From NCBI GenBank assembly GCA_950097015.1, contig CATNEN010000014.1, forward strand, positions 2,170,001 through 2,234,000: DNA of 64,000 nucleotides, read 5' to 3'. Positions 1 through 10,813 of the stretch are shown one piece after another (position 1 is the stretch's first letter; every line of letters begins with the position of its first letter). The position numbers were made by a program, and so were the translations under genes. The DNA comes from Macrostomum hystrix. Taxonomy: Eukaryota; Platyhelminthes; Macrostomidae. The notes under the pieces are model-generated. The model was not told the DNA's origin. It ran no database searches and saw nothing but the letters and a program-made list of their open reading frames with translations.

Positions 1-379
1 GTACATGGGTTTTTTGCATGTTCCGTGATCAGAATCCTAGAGGGATTCTAGATCTAGTACTTGACGGCTGAGTCTCTCCGATGCAGAGTCGGTTATTGAT
101 TTTATTTATTTATTGGAAAGCCGAATTGCTATATGACAGGTTCAGTGCAGTAGTTAACAACTATTTCTAGGTCTTCAGCGACCGTGAAAACTTAGTTTAA
201 TCAAATAAGTGATGAGCTGATGTGAATCAGCGGCAGTTATTGCAATATCGCATTTTGCTTGTACAGCAAATCTGTTGAAATAGTCATCTAAGTATGCTTG
301 CTGTATTTAGAATTAGAGCTGAATTTAAATCTGTTAAATGAGTGCGTTGACCATTTAATGTATGCGAATTGCATTTTAG

Positions 380-1134
380 GCGCAGTCCTTCCTACTCGGA
401 TCGCAGTCGCAGTCGTTCGCCGCCTCCGCGTAGGCGCAGGTGAGTCCTAATCGGAAATAAACTTTTTTGAGCTTAACTGCTGCAGTTTGTTCTAGACATT
501 TGCACTACGTATAGAAAAAAATAATTACAAGCACCAACCGATATGTATCGAAATTGTTCCCTCACAGTAATGATCCTTCCGCAGGCTACAACAGTGCGAT
601 GTTGTAGCCTTGTGGTTAGAGCGTCGGACTCACGACTTGAAAGTTCGGGGGTTCGAATCTCGACTCCACTTAACCAATTGTGTCCTTTAGCAAGACACTT
701 AACTCTGCATTGCTTCAGTTCACCCAGTTGTTAATTGGGTACCAGCATCAGCTGGGATAATTGAAGGTGGGTGTGGCGTCCAGCCGTACGCAGCCTTCAG
801 ATGCGCCGCGCAATAGCTGTGGCGGTGCTGTCGGCTGCACATCTGGCCCAATCGGACAGGTGTAATCAATTATTCAATTATTATTCCTTCACAATACCTT
901 ATAGGTTCCAGTTATCTGCTCACTGGGGACCACAGATACATTTTAGTCAACCGAATCAACCTATATGTGTCGAAATACGTATACGTATACAGTTTAGTTA
1001 GACACCGATATGTATCGAAATACGTATACAGTATAGTCAAAAACCGATACGTATCGAAACATTTAGCGCAAATCGCTATTTAATAACAAAACGAAAATTT
1101 CAGGTCCCGCAGCGGAAGCAGCAACTCCCGCTGA
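380..1134 (+). CDS. SR-type splicing factor, C-terminal two exons (partial)
   Basis: Two exons are visible: 380-439 (acceptor TTTTAG before it, donor GTGAGT after it) and 1104-1134, ending in TGA at 1132-1134. The phases match: the first exon ends with AG and the second begins with G. The joined frame reads as an arginine/serine dipeptide tail, RSPSYSDRSRSRSPPPRRR and then RSRSGSSNSR before the stop. This is the RS domain that closes SR proteins, which act in the nucleus in exon recognition and spliceosome assembly. The RRM part must lie left of the window, so the paralogue (SRSF- or Tra2-like) cannot be named. The intron 440-1103 carries a SINE at 594-868 and repeats of a CGATATGTATCG motif. 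A poly(A) signal lies about 0.5 kb downstream. The RS tail is clear; family membership beyond 'SR protein' is inference. Confidence 0.72.
594..868 (+). mobile_element. tRNA-derived SINE, family 1, copy 1
   Basis: The head looks like a tRNA, with a box A-like GTGGTTAGAGCGTCGG and a box B-like GGGGGTTCGAATCTC. A body follows containing GTGTCCTTTAGCAAGACACT and a distal part with GCCGTACGCAGCCTTCAGAT. Related copies lie at 23023-23312 (+) and 45178-45427 (-). It sits inside the last intron of the SR gene. Confidence 0.7.
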
Positions 1135-2045
1135 AACGGCAGATCCCATGGAGTCCGTGCGATCTCCTTTAGTGGCCTCCATATTTGGAGACTGATTTGA
1201 AATCGACTTTAAACCGTTTTTGTCGCACTCTCGTCTATAAGTGTGTTTAGTCCTTACAAGCCTCTATAACACTGATATCCGTGTGCCCTGAGTTGCCGCC
1301 TCCCTGTTCGCTTGTTTGTGTTGTTTCTTCTCTTCTCTCAAAAGTTTAATCAAGCAAAAGTGTTGTCGCACGCTTTGGCTGAGTTGTTGATAAATCCCAA
1401 TACTTTTTTGTTCAATCGGCAGGCGAGCCTATTTACCGCTTTATAGAAGTCTGCAAAACTGTATTTATCCCAGCATTCTTATCACATTCTATTCTTATCT
1501 TTGTCTCGCGCACTCTTTAATCGAAATGTTTTAACTATTAGTTATCACTTCTACTACTTTTAGTAAAACTACTGTTGAAATATGAGTAGTATAGTGCGTC
1601 TCAGAAGTGCTTTTCCTTGATATTAATAAAATTAAACAGCAATTTGTTATGGATTAATATCTGCTGCACATGCCCTTAAGACCGCTTTTTAGCAATTGTC
1701 AATCCTTTTTGAAGCAGCAATTCTCTTTTGTTTCTGACTGATGTTTTAACTGCGCGTTCCAAATTCCAAATGCCCCATCCCATTTTCGGCCTTTGAAGTT
1801 AAATCGTAATTGCTGGTCTTATCTAATCTTCAACTTTAGCTAATGCAAAACTAATAACTAAATCACCGAAATGAAAGCTTGTACTAAATTCTGTTGTTAA
1901 ATAAGCCGTGGCACCTACGTACAAAATTGACACCGAAAACTCAAACAGTTTATTGTCAGCAGCCAAGCCTTGATTCGGTTTCTTCATTTTTTGTGTTTGC
2001 TACAGACGTATTTTCTCAGTTCAATCTCAGTCTCTGTTCTCAGTA
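1135..2045 (+). other. 3' UTR and flank of the SR gene
   Basis: This is AT-rich sequence after the SR stop codon. An AATAAA lies at 1625-1630, about 490 bases after the stop, and is the likely poly(A) signal. I see no further coding potential before the minisatellite. Confidence 0.5.
1625..1630 (+). promoter_or_regulatory. candidate poly(A) signal AATAAA
   Basis: A canonical hexamer about 490 bases downstream of the SR-protein stop codon, on the same strand and in AT-rich sequence. Confidence 0.45.
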
Positions 2046-3217
2046 AATGAGTGCAGTTGTTCCTGTGAGAGTGCAAGAGTACAGTTGTTCCTGTGAGAGT
2101 GCAAGAGTACAGTTGTTCCTGTGAGAGTACAAGAGTGCAGTTTTTCCTGTGAGAGTGCAAGAGTGCAGTTGTTCCTGTGAGAGTGCAAGAGTACAGTTGT
2201 TCCTGTGAGAGTGCAAGAGTACAGTTGTTCCTGTGAGAGTGCAAGAGTACAGTTGTTCCTGTGAGAGTGCAAGAGTGCAGTTGTTCCTCTGAGAGTGCAA
2301 GAGTACAGTTGTTCCTGTGAGAGTACAAGAGTGCAGTTGTTCCTGTGAGAGTGCAAGAGTACAGTTGTTCCTGTGAGAGTACAAGAGTGCAGTTGTTCCT
2401 GTGAGAGTGCAAGAGTGCAGTTGTTCCTGTGAGAGTGCAAGAGTACAGTTGTTCCTGTGAGAGTACAAGAGTGCAGTTTTTCCTGTGAGAGTGCAAGAGT
2501 ACAGTTGTTCCTGTGAGAGTACAAGAGTACAGTTGTTCCTGTAAGAGTGCAAGAGTGCAGTTGTTCCTGTAAGAGTACAAGAGTGCAGTTGTTCCTGTAA
2601 GAGTACAAGAGTGCAGTTGTTCCTGTAAGAGTACAAGAGTGCAGTTGTTCCTGTAAGAGTACAAGAGTGCAGTTGTTCCTGTAAGAGTACAAGAGTGCAG
2701 TTGTTCCTGTAAGAGTACAAGAGTACAGTTGTTCCTGTGAGAGTACAAGAGTACAGTTGTTCCTGTAAGAGTGCAAGAGTACAGTTGTTCCTGTGAGAGT
2801 GCAAAAGTACAGTTGTTCCTGTGAGAGTGCAAAAGTACAGTTGTTCCTGTGAGAGTGCAAGAGTGCAGTTGTTCCTGTGAGAGTGCAAGAGTACAGTTGT
2901 TCCTGTGAGAGTGCAAGAGTGCAGTTGTTCCTGTGAGAGTACAAGAGTACAGTTGTTCCTGTGAGAGTGCAAGAGTACAGTTGTTCCTGTGAGAGTACAA
3001 GAGTGCAGTTGTTCCTGTGAGAGTGCAAGAGTACAGTTGTTCCTGTGAGAGTACAAGAGTGCAGTTGTTCCTGTGAGAGTGCAAGAGTACAGTTGTTCCT
3101 GTGAGAGTGCAAGAGTACAGTTGTTCCTGTGAGAGTACAAGAGTACAGTTGTTCCTGTGAGAGTGCAAGAGTACAGTTTTTCCTCTGTACATCAGCGCAT
3201 GAGTGCAGTTGTTCCTC
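2046..3217. repeat. 28-bp minisatellite, about 41 copies
   Basis: The unit core on the plus strand is GTTCCTGTGAGAGTGCAAGA followed by GTACA/GTGCA. Variants differ mainly at G/A in two positions. The unit is 28 bp, not a multiple of three, and lacks stops on the minus strand. All three minus frames therefore stay open for more than 360 codons. These long ORFs are a repeat artefact, not genes. Confidence 0.95.
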
Positions 3218-4153
3218 AGGAAGTGTATGCGTGAACGTCATACCATACTGTGGCAAAATCAGCCACGCAGCTTGTTCCCGATCGTTGCTGGGGTGGGCAG
3301 TCAGTCACTGGCTGCAAACAGAGCCTTGGGCTTTTTAACGGCCAGCCAACACCGCCGCCTTCCCCAGCCTGCTCAGCTCCTCGGCGGTCCTGCAGCTGCG
3401 GCTCTCTGCGCCGCATTCAGCCCTAGCCGCAGCCGCCGCCTGTTTGCCAGCGTCTCCTCGGCCCTCCGCTGCCCGCAGTCGGCTGACGGCTGGCGTGGCC
3501 TGCTCAGCCGCATGCTGTTCTCCGACCAGGACAGCCAGTCGACCGGCTCCGCGATGTCCCTGTGGCAGCGAGATAGCGGCCCCGACATCGCCTTCGCCTG
3601 GGAGGTGCTGCTGCCGGACGCTGACGGCTGCGAGCAGTGCGCTCTGGTCTTCGCCAACTCGCCCCTGGCCTACCCCATCAGCAACCGGCGCCAGCTGGAG
3701 GTCCTGGTAACCTCCAGCTGCGTTCCGCTGCCCGACCTGCGCCTGCTGTCAGTTTCGCTCAGCAGGAACCACGCACAGGCCCGCTGGTTCCGCCACCTGC
3801 AGCGCCTGACCCGGCTTGAGTCGCTCAGCCTCATTGGCTGCGGCAGCCTCAAAGGCGACGCCTTCATGCGCTACCTGGCCGCCTCACCTGACAGCCTGCG
3901 CGAGCTGCACCTGTGCGGGGTGGACTGCCTCACTGCTGGCCGCCTCCGGTCCCTGGCCTGCCTGCAGCAGCTGCGCCTGCTGAAGCTCTCCCGCCTGCTG
4001 TCTGTTGAGCCCGAGGACCTGCCCGGCCTGGCTGAGCACCTGAGCCAGCGAATGCCCAAAACGAAGGTCGTCTGCGAGCTGGGCCGCGGCCTGTCTGGCG
4101 CAGACGATTCGCAGCCTAATCAGCGACCTGCACAAGAGAAACCTGCCCCGTGA
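3203..4153 (+). CDS. Leucine-rich repeat protein, ATP5S/DMAC2-like
   Basis: The predicted protein has up to 316 residues. From about residue 195 it has regular leucine-rich repeats: HLQRLTRLESLSLIGCGSL, then LRELHLCGVDCLTAGRL, then LQQLRLLKLSRLLSVEPEDL. The order and spacing resemble the C-terminal LRRs of the mitochondrial ATP synthase factor s / DMAC2 family. Those are small LRR proteins of the mitochondrion linked to ATP synthase coupling or complex I membrane-arm assembly. The C-terminal tail is hydrophilic. The first ATG (3203) lies in the ragged edge of the 28-bp minisatellite, so the true start may be later. Methionines at codons 104 (3512) and 118 are alternatives, and so is a 5' exon joined near AAAATCAG at 3256-3262. 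Codon use is strongly GC3 from about 3360 onward. An F-box/LRR protein is the main alternative. Confidence 0.6.
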   Translation: MQLFLRKCMRERHTILWQNQPRSLFPIVAGVGSQSLAANRALGFLTASQHRRLPQPAQLLGGPAAAALCAAFSPSRSRRLFASVSSALRCPQSADGWRGLLSRMLFSDQDSQSTGSAMSLWQRDSGPDIAFAWEVLLPDADGCEQCALVFANSPLAYPISNRRQLEVLVTSSCVPLPDLRLLSVSLSRNHAQARWFRHLQRLTRLESLSLIGCGSLKGDAFMRYLAASPDSLRELHLCGVDCLTAGRLRSLACLQQLRLLKLSRLLSVEPEDLPGLAEHLSQRMPKTKVVCELGRGLSGADDSQPNQRPAQEKPAP

Positions 4154-4870
4154 TGCCCTCTTATTGGGCAGATTCGTGGACATCAGCTCTTGCAGTCTTC
4201 TTTCACATTGTAAATACACTGACGAAGCCGCTGTATAGTTTCTATACATGCTGGCTAAATCAGCTGCAAAACTGGACCTATTGAAACCGAATTGCTATTC
4301 TTTAGCTGCTTGTTTGGTGTGATAGCCCTGCCTCGGGCCCAGCAGGAAATTGATTAACAGCCTGCGTCCACTCTAACAGCTGCTCAGTCAGCTTGTCTCT
4401 GACCCGAGAGAGACAAGAAGCCGATAAGAACGCGGCTTCTTATCGCGGCCGGGCATCCCCCGAGCTTCCACTATGAGCTTAGAACTTAGAACCATGAGCC
4501 TCAGATGAATGCTCTGCTGTCTGAGAACTCTTGCCGAGATGGTGAAGGATTCACTGCCAGTCCTTGCTGCCTTCATCATTGATGCTATCTTTGCCAGTCG
4601 TTTGTGAGCTTGCGACTGCTGCTGTGTTTGACCTTGCCCCCAGTTTCACATCTGCCTTTCAGCTCCCAAGTCCTTAAGTTCATTAGCCATCTTATCACGT
4701 AATTGGAATCATTTGTCAACTAACCGGGGCATTTAACTTCAACCGTCATTTTCCCAGATCCTCAGATCGACTAGTCTTGTCAGATCCTAACGTACGTTGA
4801 CAAGCCATCTATTCCGCATGATTGATCATAAACTTTCTTCCCAAATGCCCAGTGTTTCATCCGGTGTCTC
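4154..4870 (+). other. 3' flank of the LRR gene, with two adjacent hairpins
   Basis: I see no credible coding region. At 4392-4445 there are two back-to-back inverted repeats, listed separately. The rest is unique non-coding sequence. Confidence 0.4.
4392..4445. other. Two tandem stem-loops
   Basis: CTTGTCTCT (4392-4400) pairs with AGAGACAAG (4409-4417) over an 8-nt loop. Four bases later CGATAAGAA (4422-4430) pairs with TTCTTATCG (4437-4445) over a 6-nt loop. Both 9-bp stems are perfect. They lie about 240 bases after the LRR gene stop codon, possibly in its 3' UTR. The function is unknown. Confidence 0.5.
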
Positions 4871-5132
4871 CCAGCTCCTCAGCTTCATCAGACATCTTAC
4901 CAGAGCCTCAGCTTCATCAGACATCTTACCAGAGCCTCAGCTTCATCAGACATCTTACCTGAGCCTCAGCTTCATCAGACATCTTACCTGAGCCTCAGCT
5001 TCATCAGACATCTTACCTGAGCCTCAGCTTCATCAGACATCTTACCAGAGCCTCAGCTTCATCAGACATCTTACCTGAGCCTCAGCTTCATTAGATATCT
5101 TACCTGAGCCTCAGCTTCATCAGACATTTTTC
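4871..5132. repeat. 29-bp minisatellite, about 9 copies
   Basis: The unit contains CTTCATCAGACATCTTACC followed by A/TGAGCCTCAG. Period 29 bp, with a few substitutions in the last copies. Confidence 0.9.
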
Positions 5133-5700
5133 CAGTCTCATTAGCCGTCTTCAAGATCATCAGCTTGATCTGGAAGCCATCTTACCAGCTTCATCAGACA
5201 ACTTCCCAGCCATTGTGGCCAGCAATCCTAAAGCCAACGTTCGCAGTTGTCGATTTAAAAATGAGTTTTATTCGTCTAGACACTCGTTTTCTAATCTCGC
5301 AGAATATTCCTGTCTACTTCAGAGAGCGATTTCAAAATTTGAGTGTACTGTGAATTCTCTAAAAATACTGCTAAATGCGCACTGATTAATCTGCGCACCG
5401 GAGCAGCCAGCCCGCGGTGATCTAGCCCCAGTTTTTTTGCTGCATTCGTCGGGTCTGCATTGCAGCAAAAACTGCAGACTTCAGTCGTTCCGGGAAAGCG
5501 GCCCCTGGCGTGCTGCTTGTTTCTGCGCATCCGAATTGCAGTCTATGCACCTGGGTCCACAAGCTTACTGCAAAACAGTGTAAATACTAATTCTGCAATG
5601 GCTCTGTGCTTCTTTTCTCTTGATTTCCTTGGAAGACTTAATAAAAGCCTAAAGTGCACGAAAACTGCAAGCTTATATTTTTGGTTATGCCTAAGGCAGG
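5133..5700. other. Unique non-coding stretch
   Basis: Short ORFs on both strands overlap each other and show no recognisable domain. I see no gene here. Confidence 0.4.
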
Positions 5701-5704
5701 AAGA

Positions 5705-6655
5705 CAGTGGAGTGCCAGTTGGAACACATGAGTGCCAGTTGGAACACATGAGTGCTAGATAGAACACTGGAGTGTCAGAGGAAGACAGATGAGTGTCGGA
5801 TAAAACACGGGTGTCAGAGGAAGACAGATGAGTGTCGGATAGAACACTGGGGTGTCAGAGGAAGACAGATGAGTGTCGGATAAAACACTGGGGTGTCAGA
5901 GGAAGACGAGTGTCAGATAAAACGCTGGAGTGCCAGATAAAACACTGGGGTGTCAGAGGAAGACAGGAGTGTCGGATAGAACACTGGGGTGTCAGATAAA
6001 ACGCTGGAGTGCCAGATAAAACACTGGGGTGTCAGAGGAAGACAGGAGTGTCGGATAGAACACTGGGGTGTCAGATAAAACACTAGAGTGCCAGAGGAAG
6101 ACACTGGAGTTTCGGAGGAAGACAGGAGTGTCGGATAGAACACTGGGGTGTCAGATAAAACACTGGGGTGTCAGAGGAAGACAGGAGTGTCGGATAGAAC
6201 ACTGGAGTGTCAGATAAAACACTGGAGTGCCAGAGGAAGACAGAGGAGTGTCAGATAGAACACTGGAGTGCCAGAGGAAGACACTGGAGTTTCGGAGGAA
6301 GACAGGAGTGTCGGATAGAACACTGGGGTGTCAGATAAAACACTGGGGTGTCAGAGGAAGACAGGAGTGTCGGATAGAACACTGGAGTGTCAGATAAAAC
6401 ACTGGAGTGCCAGAGGAAGACAGAGGAGTGTCAGATAAAACACTGGGGTGTCAGAGGAAGACAGGAGTGTCGGATAGAACACTGGAGTGTCAGATAAAAC
6501 ACTGGAGTGCCAGAGGAAGACAGAGGAGTGTCAGATAAAACACTGGGGTGTCAGAGGAAGACAGGAGTGTCGGATAGAACACTGGAGTGTCAGATAAAAC
6601 ACTGGAGTGTCAGAGGAAGACAGAGGAGTGTCAGATAGAACACTGGAGTGCCAGA
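5705..6655. repeat. About 20-bp composite minisatellite with 100-bp higher-order unit
   Basis: Sub-units alternate between GTGTCAGATAAAACACTGG, GTGTCGGATAGAACACTGG and GTGTCAGAGGAAGACAGGA. In the right half the same block recurs exactly 100 bp apart (ACAGGAGTGTCGG at 6361, 6461 and 6561), which shows a higher-order repeat. Confidence 0.9.
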
Positions 6656-8052
6656 TAGCACAGAACAATCCAACTGGCAATTTCCCGCAACGATCGAACT
6701 GATCGAGACGAGACGCGGCAGGCTAAAGGCTCATTGTGAAGTGTCCTCTCGAGCTCCTGTCTGCCCGGCTTCTGTCGTCTCGATGCCCCTGTCTGGAGTT
6801 TGGTTCATTCTTGGAAAGTTAAAAGGCTGGCGGCCAGGCCGAGCATTCAATTAATATGCGCCAATCGTCTCCGCGGTCTGACAGATAATTGCCCCCGGAT
6901 TCTCGATCTATGAGGATAAATTTAATTGCATTCCCATCGTAGCGGATCAGCTGACTGGCAATATTCAATTATTGTGAGAGGCCCATGGAATGCTTCAGGG
7001 ATCTAAAATGATAAGGCGGTTTTGCTTCGCAGTAAGCTTCGAGTTCATGGTCGCTCTTCGAGCAGTCGTTTCCATGGCAACAGACCGCCCACAATGGGAT
7101 AAGCCGGGCCGCGCTGTGCAGAAATTCGATTTTATAAATCAGTTCAAACCGGATTATTGCCCTACCACAGCGCTGGTAGATGAGCTGAGTGAGTTCGGAG
7201 AGTGCAGATTACTCCTGTCTCTGCGCCTGTGGCAACCCGGCAGGCGATCGCTCATTGGTTGCCAGCTCGTTCAGTCCTGGCCAATGAGCGCTGCGCATGA
7301 AGGCCATCTATCTCATATAGATCGACTTATATTTAAGACGATATCAAAGGCGTTTAATCTATTGGAGCCTGAGAGACACCGGTGAGACACTCGGGTAAAC
7401 CACTCAAGGAGCCTGTCAAAACTGCTATCGGTATGTCTAATGCCACATTACTGCAGGCTTGCAGTTGTTTGTTCTGTTCTCGCAATACTTTCTATCACAG
7501 ACGTAAAAGTACATGGACCCCCGAAACAGCCCCGAGATGGTATTTTGCTGCGCTGACATTTACAATGTAAAAGTGCTTGAAGGGCCCTGCGCGCACTTTT
7601 AACCGTCTGCCTGGAGCGCGGGATCAGCTGCAAATTGGCCCCACCCCCACTATGGGGGAATTGGGAGAATCGGCCTCCCATCGAAACCACGAATCCCCCT
7701 TGATGTGTTTATTCCCCAAACTGAATTGCCGCGCGGGGTGGCCACCAGTTGCAGCTGGGGTTGCTGCAGTTAAAGCCATTACTCCCGATTTATCCTCGAG
7801 GCTTTGTTGCCGTTCTAGAGTTCTAGAGTTCGCGTCTACTGACGCTGCAGCTTCGATTCGTTTACGATTTCTACCATAGACATATTCGGATACAAAATTT
7901 GGAACAAAAGCGTCACGCTTAGTAAAATAGTGGACTCGTGGTCCACTCATGAATCAGGGTCTCATTCATCATGAGACTTGCTCGGATACCTAGGCCTTTT
8001 TGTCGGACCCAATCCGGCCTATTGGCTATTAATTCGATGTATTTATTATTTA

Positions 8053-8068
8053 ACTGGCCTAGGCCAGT
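8053..8068. other. 16-bp perfect palindrome
   Basis: ACTGGCCTAGGCCAGT equals its own reverse complement. GGCCTAG cores also occur at 7989-7996, near 8077 and twice near 8204-8222, so this 240-bp stretch is enriched in the motif. Confidence 0.5.
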
Positions 8069-8473
8069 CATTTAAAGGCCTAGTCCGGTCAAACATATAG
8101 TCTATGGTCACAGTTGCTGTAAACAGTTTTAGGTTTGCAATCTCGGGAGCCGGGCCAAGCTTTAGGATTAAATGCTGTAATACCCCCTGAAAACGTTGTC
8201 TATGGCCTAGGAACGGCCTAGGACGCGTTTCTTGGCCGAGGCGAAGACGAAATCAGGGGTATTATTCTATATTTCTCAAATCAAACTATAACATGAAGCC
8301 AAATATTAAAACGGTTTATTAGAGAAACATTTCCTCCCAAGCCATTTAGCTCTGAATAGGTCAGGTGTTAAAGCAATAACAGTTTGTTTCTGTGCAAGTT
8401 TCATATGGCTATAATTATGAGTTCTGGCAGAAAAGTCAAGCCGTTGTCCAATAATTAGTTATGCTAATTTCTT

Positions 8474-8507
8474 AGAACCACCAGAGCTTGACGCGTCTGG
8501 TGGTTCT
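8474..8507. other. Perfect 12-bp stem-loop
   Basis: AGAACCACCAGA (8474-8485) and TCTGGTGGTTCT (8496-8507) are exact reverse complements separated by a 10-nt loop. It is in intergenic sequence with no adjacent gene. The function is not evident. Confidence 0.5.
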
Positions 8508-9111
8508 GTTTAACCTGAATAAAACGCTGATTTATCTTTAGGTAAAAAAGCGAGTTAAGTCATGCAGCGACAAGGCGACGGGCGCCCGGCCTCAGGTTGT
8601 GAAGCCCTGCACTCACTCATTAGCGCGAACTGCTTGCTGTTTGCCAACCCGTTATCAGCCAGTTGAAGGAACTCGCCTGTTTGACTGCGTTTCGATAAAA
8701 TAGCAGATTGCTGAAAACAAATCATAAACACAATTTGGCAGGCAACTGGGGCATTGTGTTTGGCATGGCCGGAATAATGCAGGCCTCTGCCAGTCTGATT
8801 GCAGCCCAATTTCCCTTCCATTAATGGAAGCAAATCCCAAACCATGTTAAATAGGCCGAGTGCTGTTCGTCTGCCCGGCAGAACACACACAGCGGGAAAC
8901 CTGACCTTGGCGGTCTCCGGTTTCAGAGCTTTAAGAGTGACTTTGATGGCAGCGGCTGCGAGTTGCAGCTAAAAATATCACGAACCGATCTTGGGCCAGG
9001 ACTGGAGCTGGGACTAGAGCTGCGATTGGCTAACTCAGAGGCCCTCGAGGACAAAAATAAAATATCAAAAAGATAACAGCGAGCGGATATGAGAAAAAGG
9101 AGATATAACAC

Positions 9112-10733
9112 AGAGATGAGACGGGAGAGATGAGACAGGGGGGAGATGAGACAGGGGAGAGATCACACAGGGGGAGATAAGACAGGGGAGATGAGACAGT
9201 GGAGTGATGAGACAGGGGGAGATGAGACAGGGGAGAGATGAGACAGGGGAGAGATGAGACAGGGAGAGATGAGACAGGGAGAGATGAGACAGGGGAGAGA
9301 TGAGACAGGGGAGAGATGAGACAGGAGAGTGATGAGACAGGGGAGAGATGAGACAGTAGAAAGATCACACAGGGGGAGATGAGACAGGGGAGAGATGAGA
9401 CAGGGGAGTGATCAGACAGGGGGAGATGAGACAGGGGAGAGATGAGACAGTGGAGTGATGGGACAGGGGAGAGATCAGACAGATGGAGATGAGACAGGGG
9501 AGAGATGAGACAGGGGGAGATGAGACAGGGGGAGATGAGACAAGGGAGAGATGAGACAGGGGGAGATGAGACAGGGGGAGATGAGACAGATGAAAAAAGA
9601 CAGTGGAGTGATGAGACAGGGGGAGATGAGACAGGGGAGTGATGAGACAGGGGAGAGATGAGACAGGGAGAGATGAGACAGGGGGAGATGAGACAGGGGA
9701 GAGATGAGACAGGGGGAGATGAGACAGTGGAGTGATGTGACAGGGGAGAGATCAGACAGATGGAGATGAGACAGGGGAGAGATGAGACAGGGGGAGATGA
9801 GACAGGGGAGAGATGAGACAGGGGGAGATGAGACAAGGGAGAGATGAGACAGGGAGAGATGAGACAGGGGGAGATGAGACAGGGGGAGATGAGACAGATG
9901 AAAAAAGACAGTGGAGTGATGAGACAGGGTGAGGTGAGACAGGGGAGTGATGAGACAGGGGAGAGATGAGACAGGGGGAGATGAGACAGTGGAGTGATGA
10001 GACAGGGGAGAGATCAGACAGATGGAGATGTAACAGGGGAGAGATGAGACAGGGGGAGATGAGACAGGGGGAGATGAGACAAGGGAGAGATGAGACAGGG
10101 GGAGATGAGACAGGGGGAGATGAGACAGATGAAAAAAGACAGTGGAGTGATGAGACAAGGGGAAAATAAGATAGGGGAGTGATGAGACAGGGGAGAGATC
10201 AGACAGATGGAGATGAGACAGGGGAGAGATGAGACAGGGGGAGATGAGACAGGGGAGAGATGAGACAGGGGGAGATGAGACAAGGGAGAGATGAGACAGG
10301 GGGAGATGAGACAGATGAAAAAAGACAGTGGAGTGATGAGACAGGGGGAGATGAGACAGGGGAGTGATGAGACAGGGGAGAGATGAGACAGGGAGAGATG
10401 AGACAGGGGGAGATGAGACAGGGGAGAGATGAGACACGGGGAGATGAGACAGTGGAGTGATGAGACAGGGGAGAGATGAGACAGGGGAGTGATGAGACAG
10501 GGGAGTGATGAGACAGGGGAGTGATGAGACAGGGGAGTGATCAGACAGGGGGAGATGAGACAGGGGAGAGATGAGACAGGGGGAGATGAGACAGGGAGAG
10601 ATGAGACAGGGGGAGATGAGACAGGGAGAGATGAGACAGGGGGAGATGAGACAGGGGGAGATGAGACAGGGGGAGATGAGACAGGGGAGAGATCGGACAG
10701 GGGAGAGATGAGACAGGGGTGAGATCAGACAGA
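9112..10733. repeat. 15-17-bp GA-rich minisatellite, about 100 copies
   Basis: The unit is GATGAGACAGGGG(G/A)(GA), with variants such as GACAGTGGAGTGATGAG and GACAGATGAAAAAAG. The plus strand is almost free of C except within GACAG. Each unit has a run of three to five G. Blocks of several hundred bp recur, for example the segment containing GAGACAGATGAAAAAAGACA near 9585, 9890, 10125 and 10310. The array ends about 80 bp before the LIM gene start. Long minus-strand ORFs here are repeat artefacts. Confidence 0.95.
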
Positions 10734-10813
10734 TTTGATTCCAAAATCTGAGCACGGATGAGGATCACATCCCCAACCTCATTCGCCAGCTCGCAGCAGC
10801 TCGCAGCAGCACA

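Larger units (their letters stand above)
6656..9111. other. 2.4-kb intergenic region without a supported gene
   Basis: ORFs are at most 131 codons and without recognisable domains. Two structures stand out and are listed separately: a palindrome at 8053-8068 and a 12-bp hairpin at 8474-8507. A weak candidate terminal exon on + begins after TTTCAG near 8926. It runs in frame to a TAA after AAAATAAAATATC, but no matching family or upstream exon was found. Confidence 0.35.

Noticed and set aside
594-668. Functional tRNA gene
   Set aside because: Boxes A and B are present, but the cloverleaf pairing is poor and the sequence continues into a body shared by other copies, so it is a SINE head.
1984-3256. 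Three overlapping minus-strand ORFs of 366-409 codons
   Set aside because: All are translations of the 28-bp minisatellite in three frames, with no unique sequence or splice context.
8926-9070. Possible terminal exon after TTTCAG on +
   Set aside because: It is open for about 50 codons to a TAA, but no family resemblance and no upstream exon in matching phase was found.
9030-10755. Minus-strand ORFs with Ser/Pro/Leu/His repeats
   Set aside because: They are translations of the GA-rich array; no coding bias beyond the repeat.
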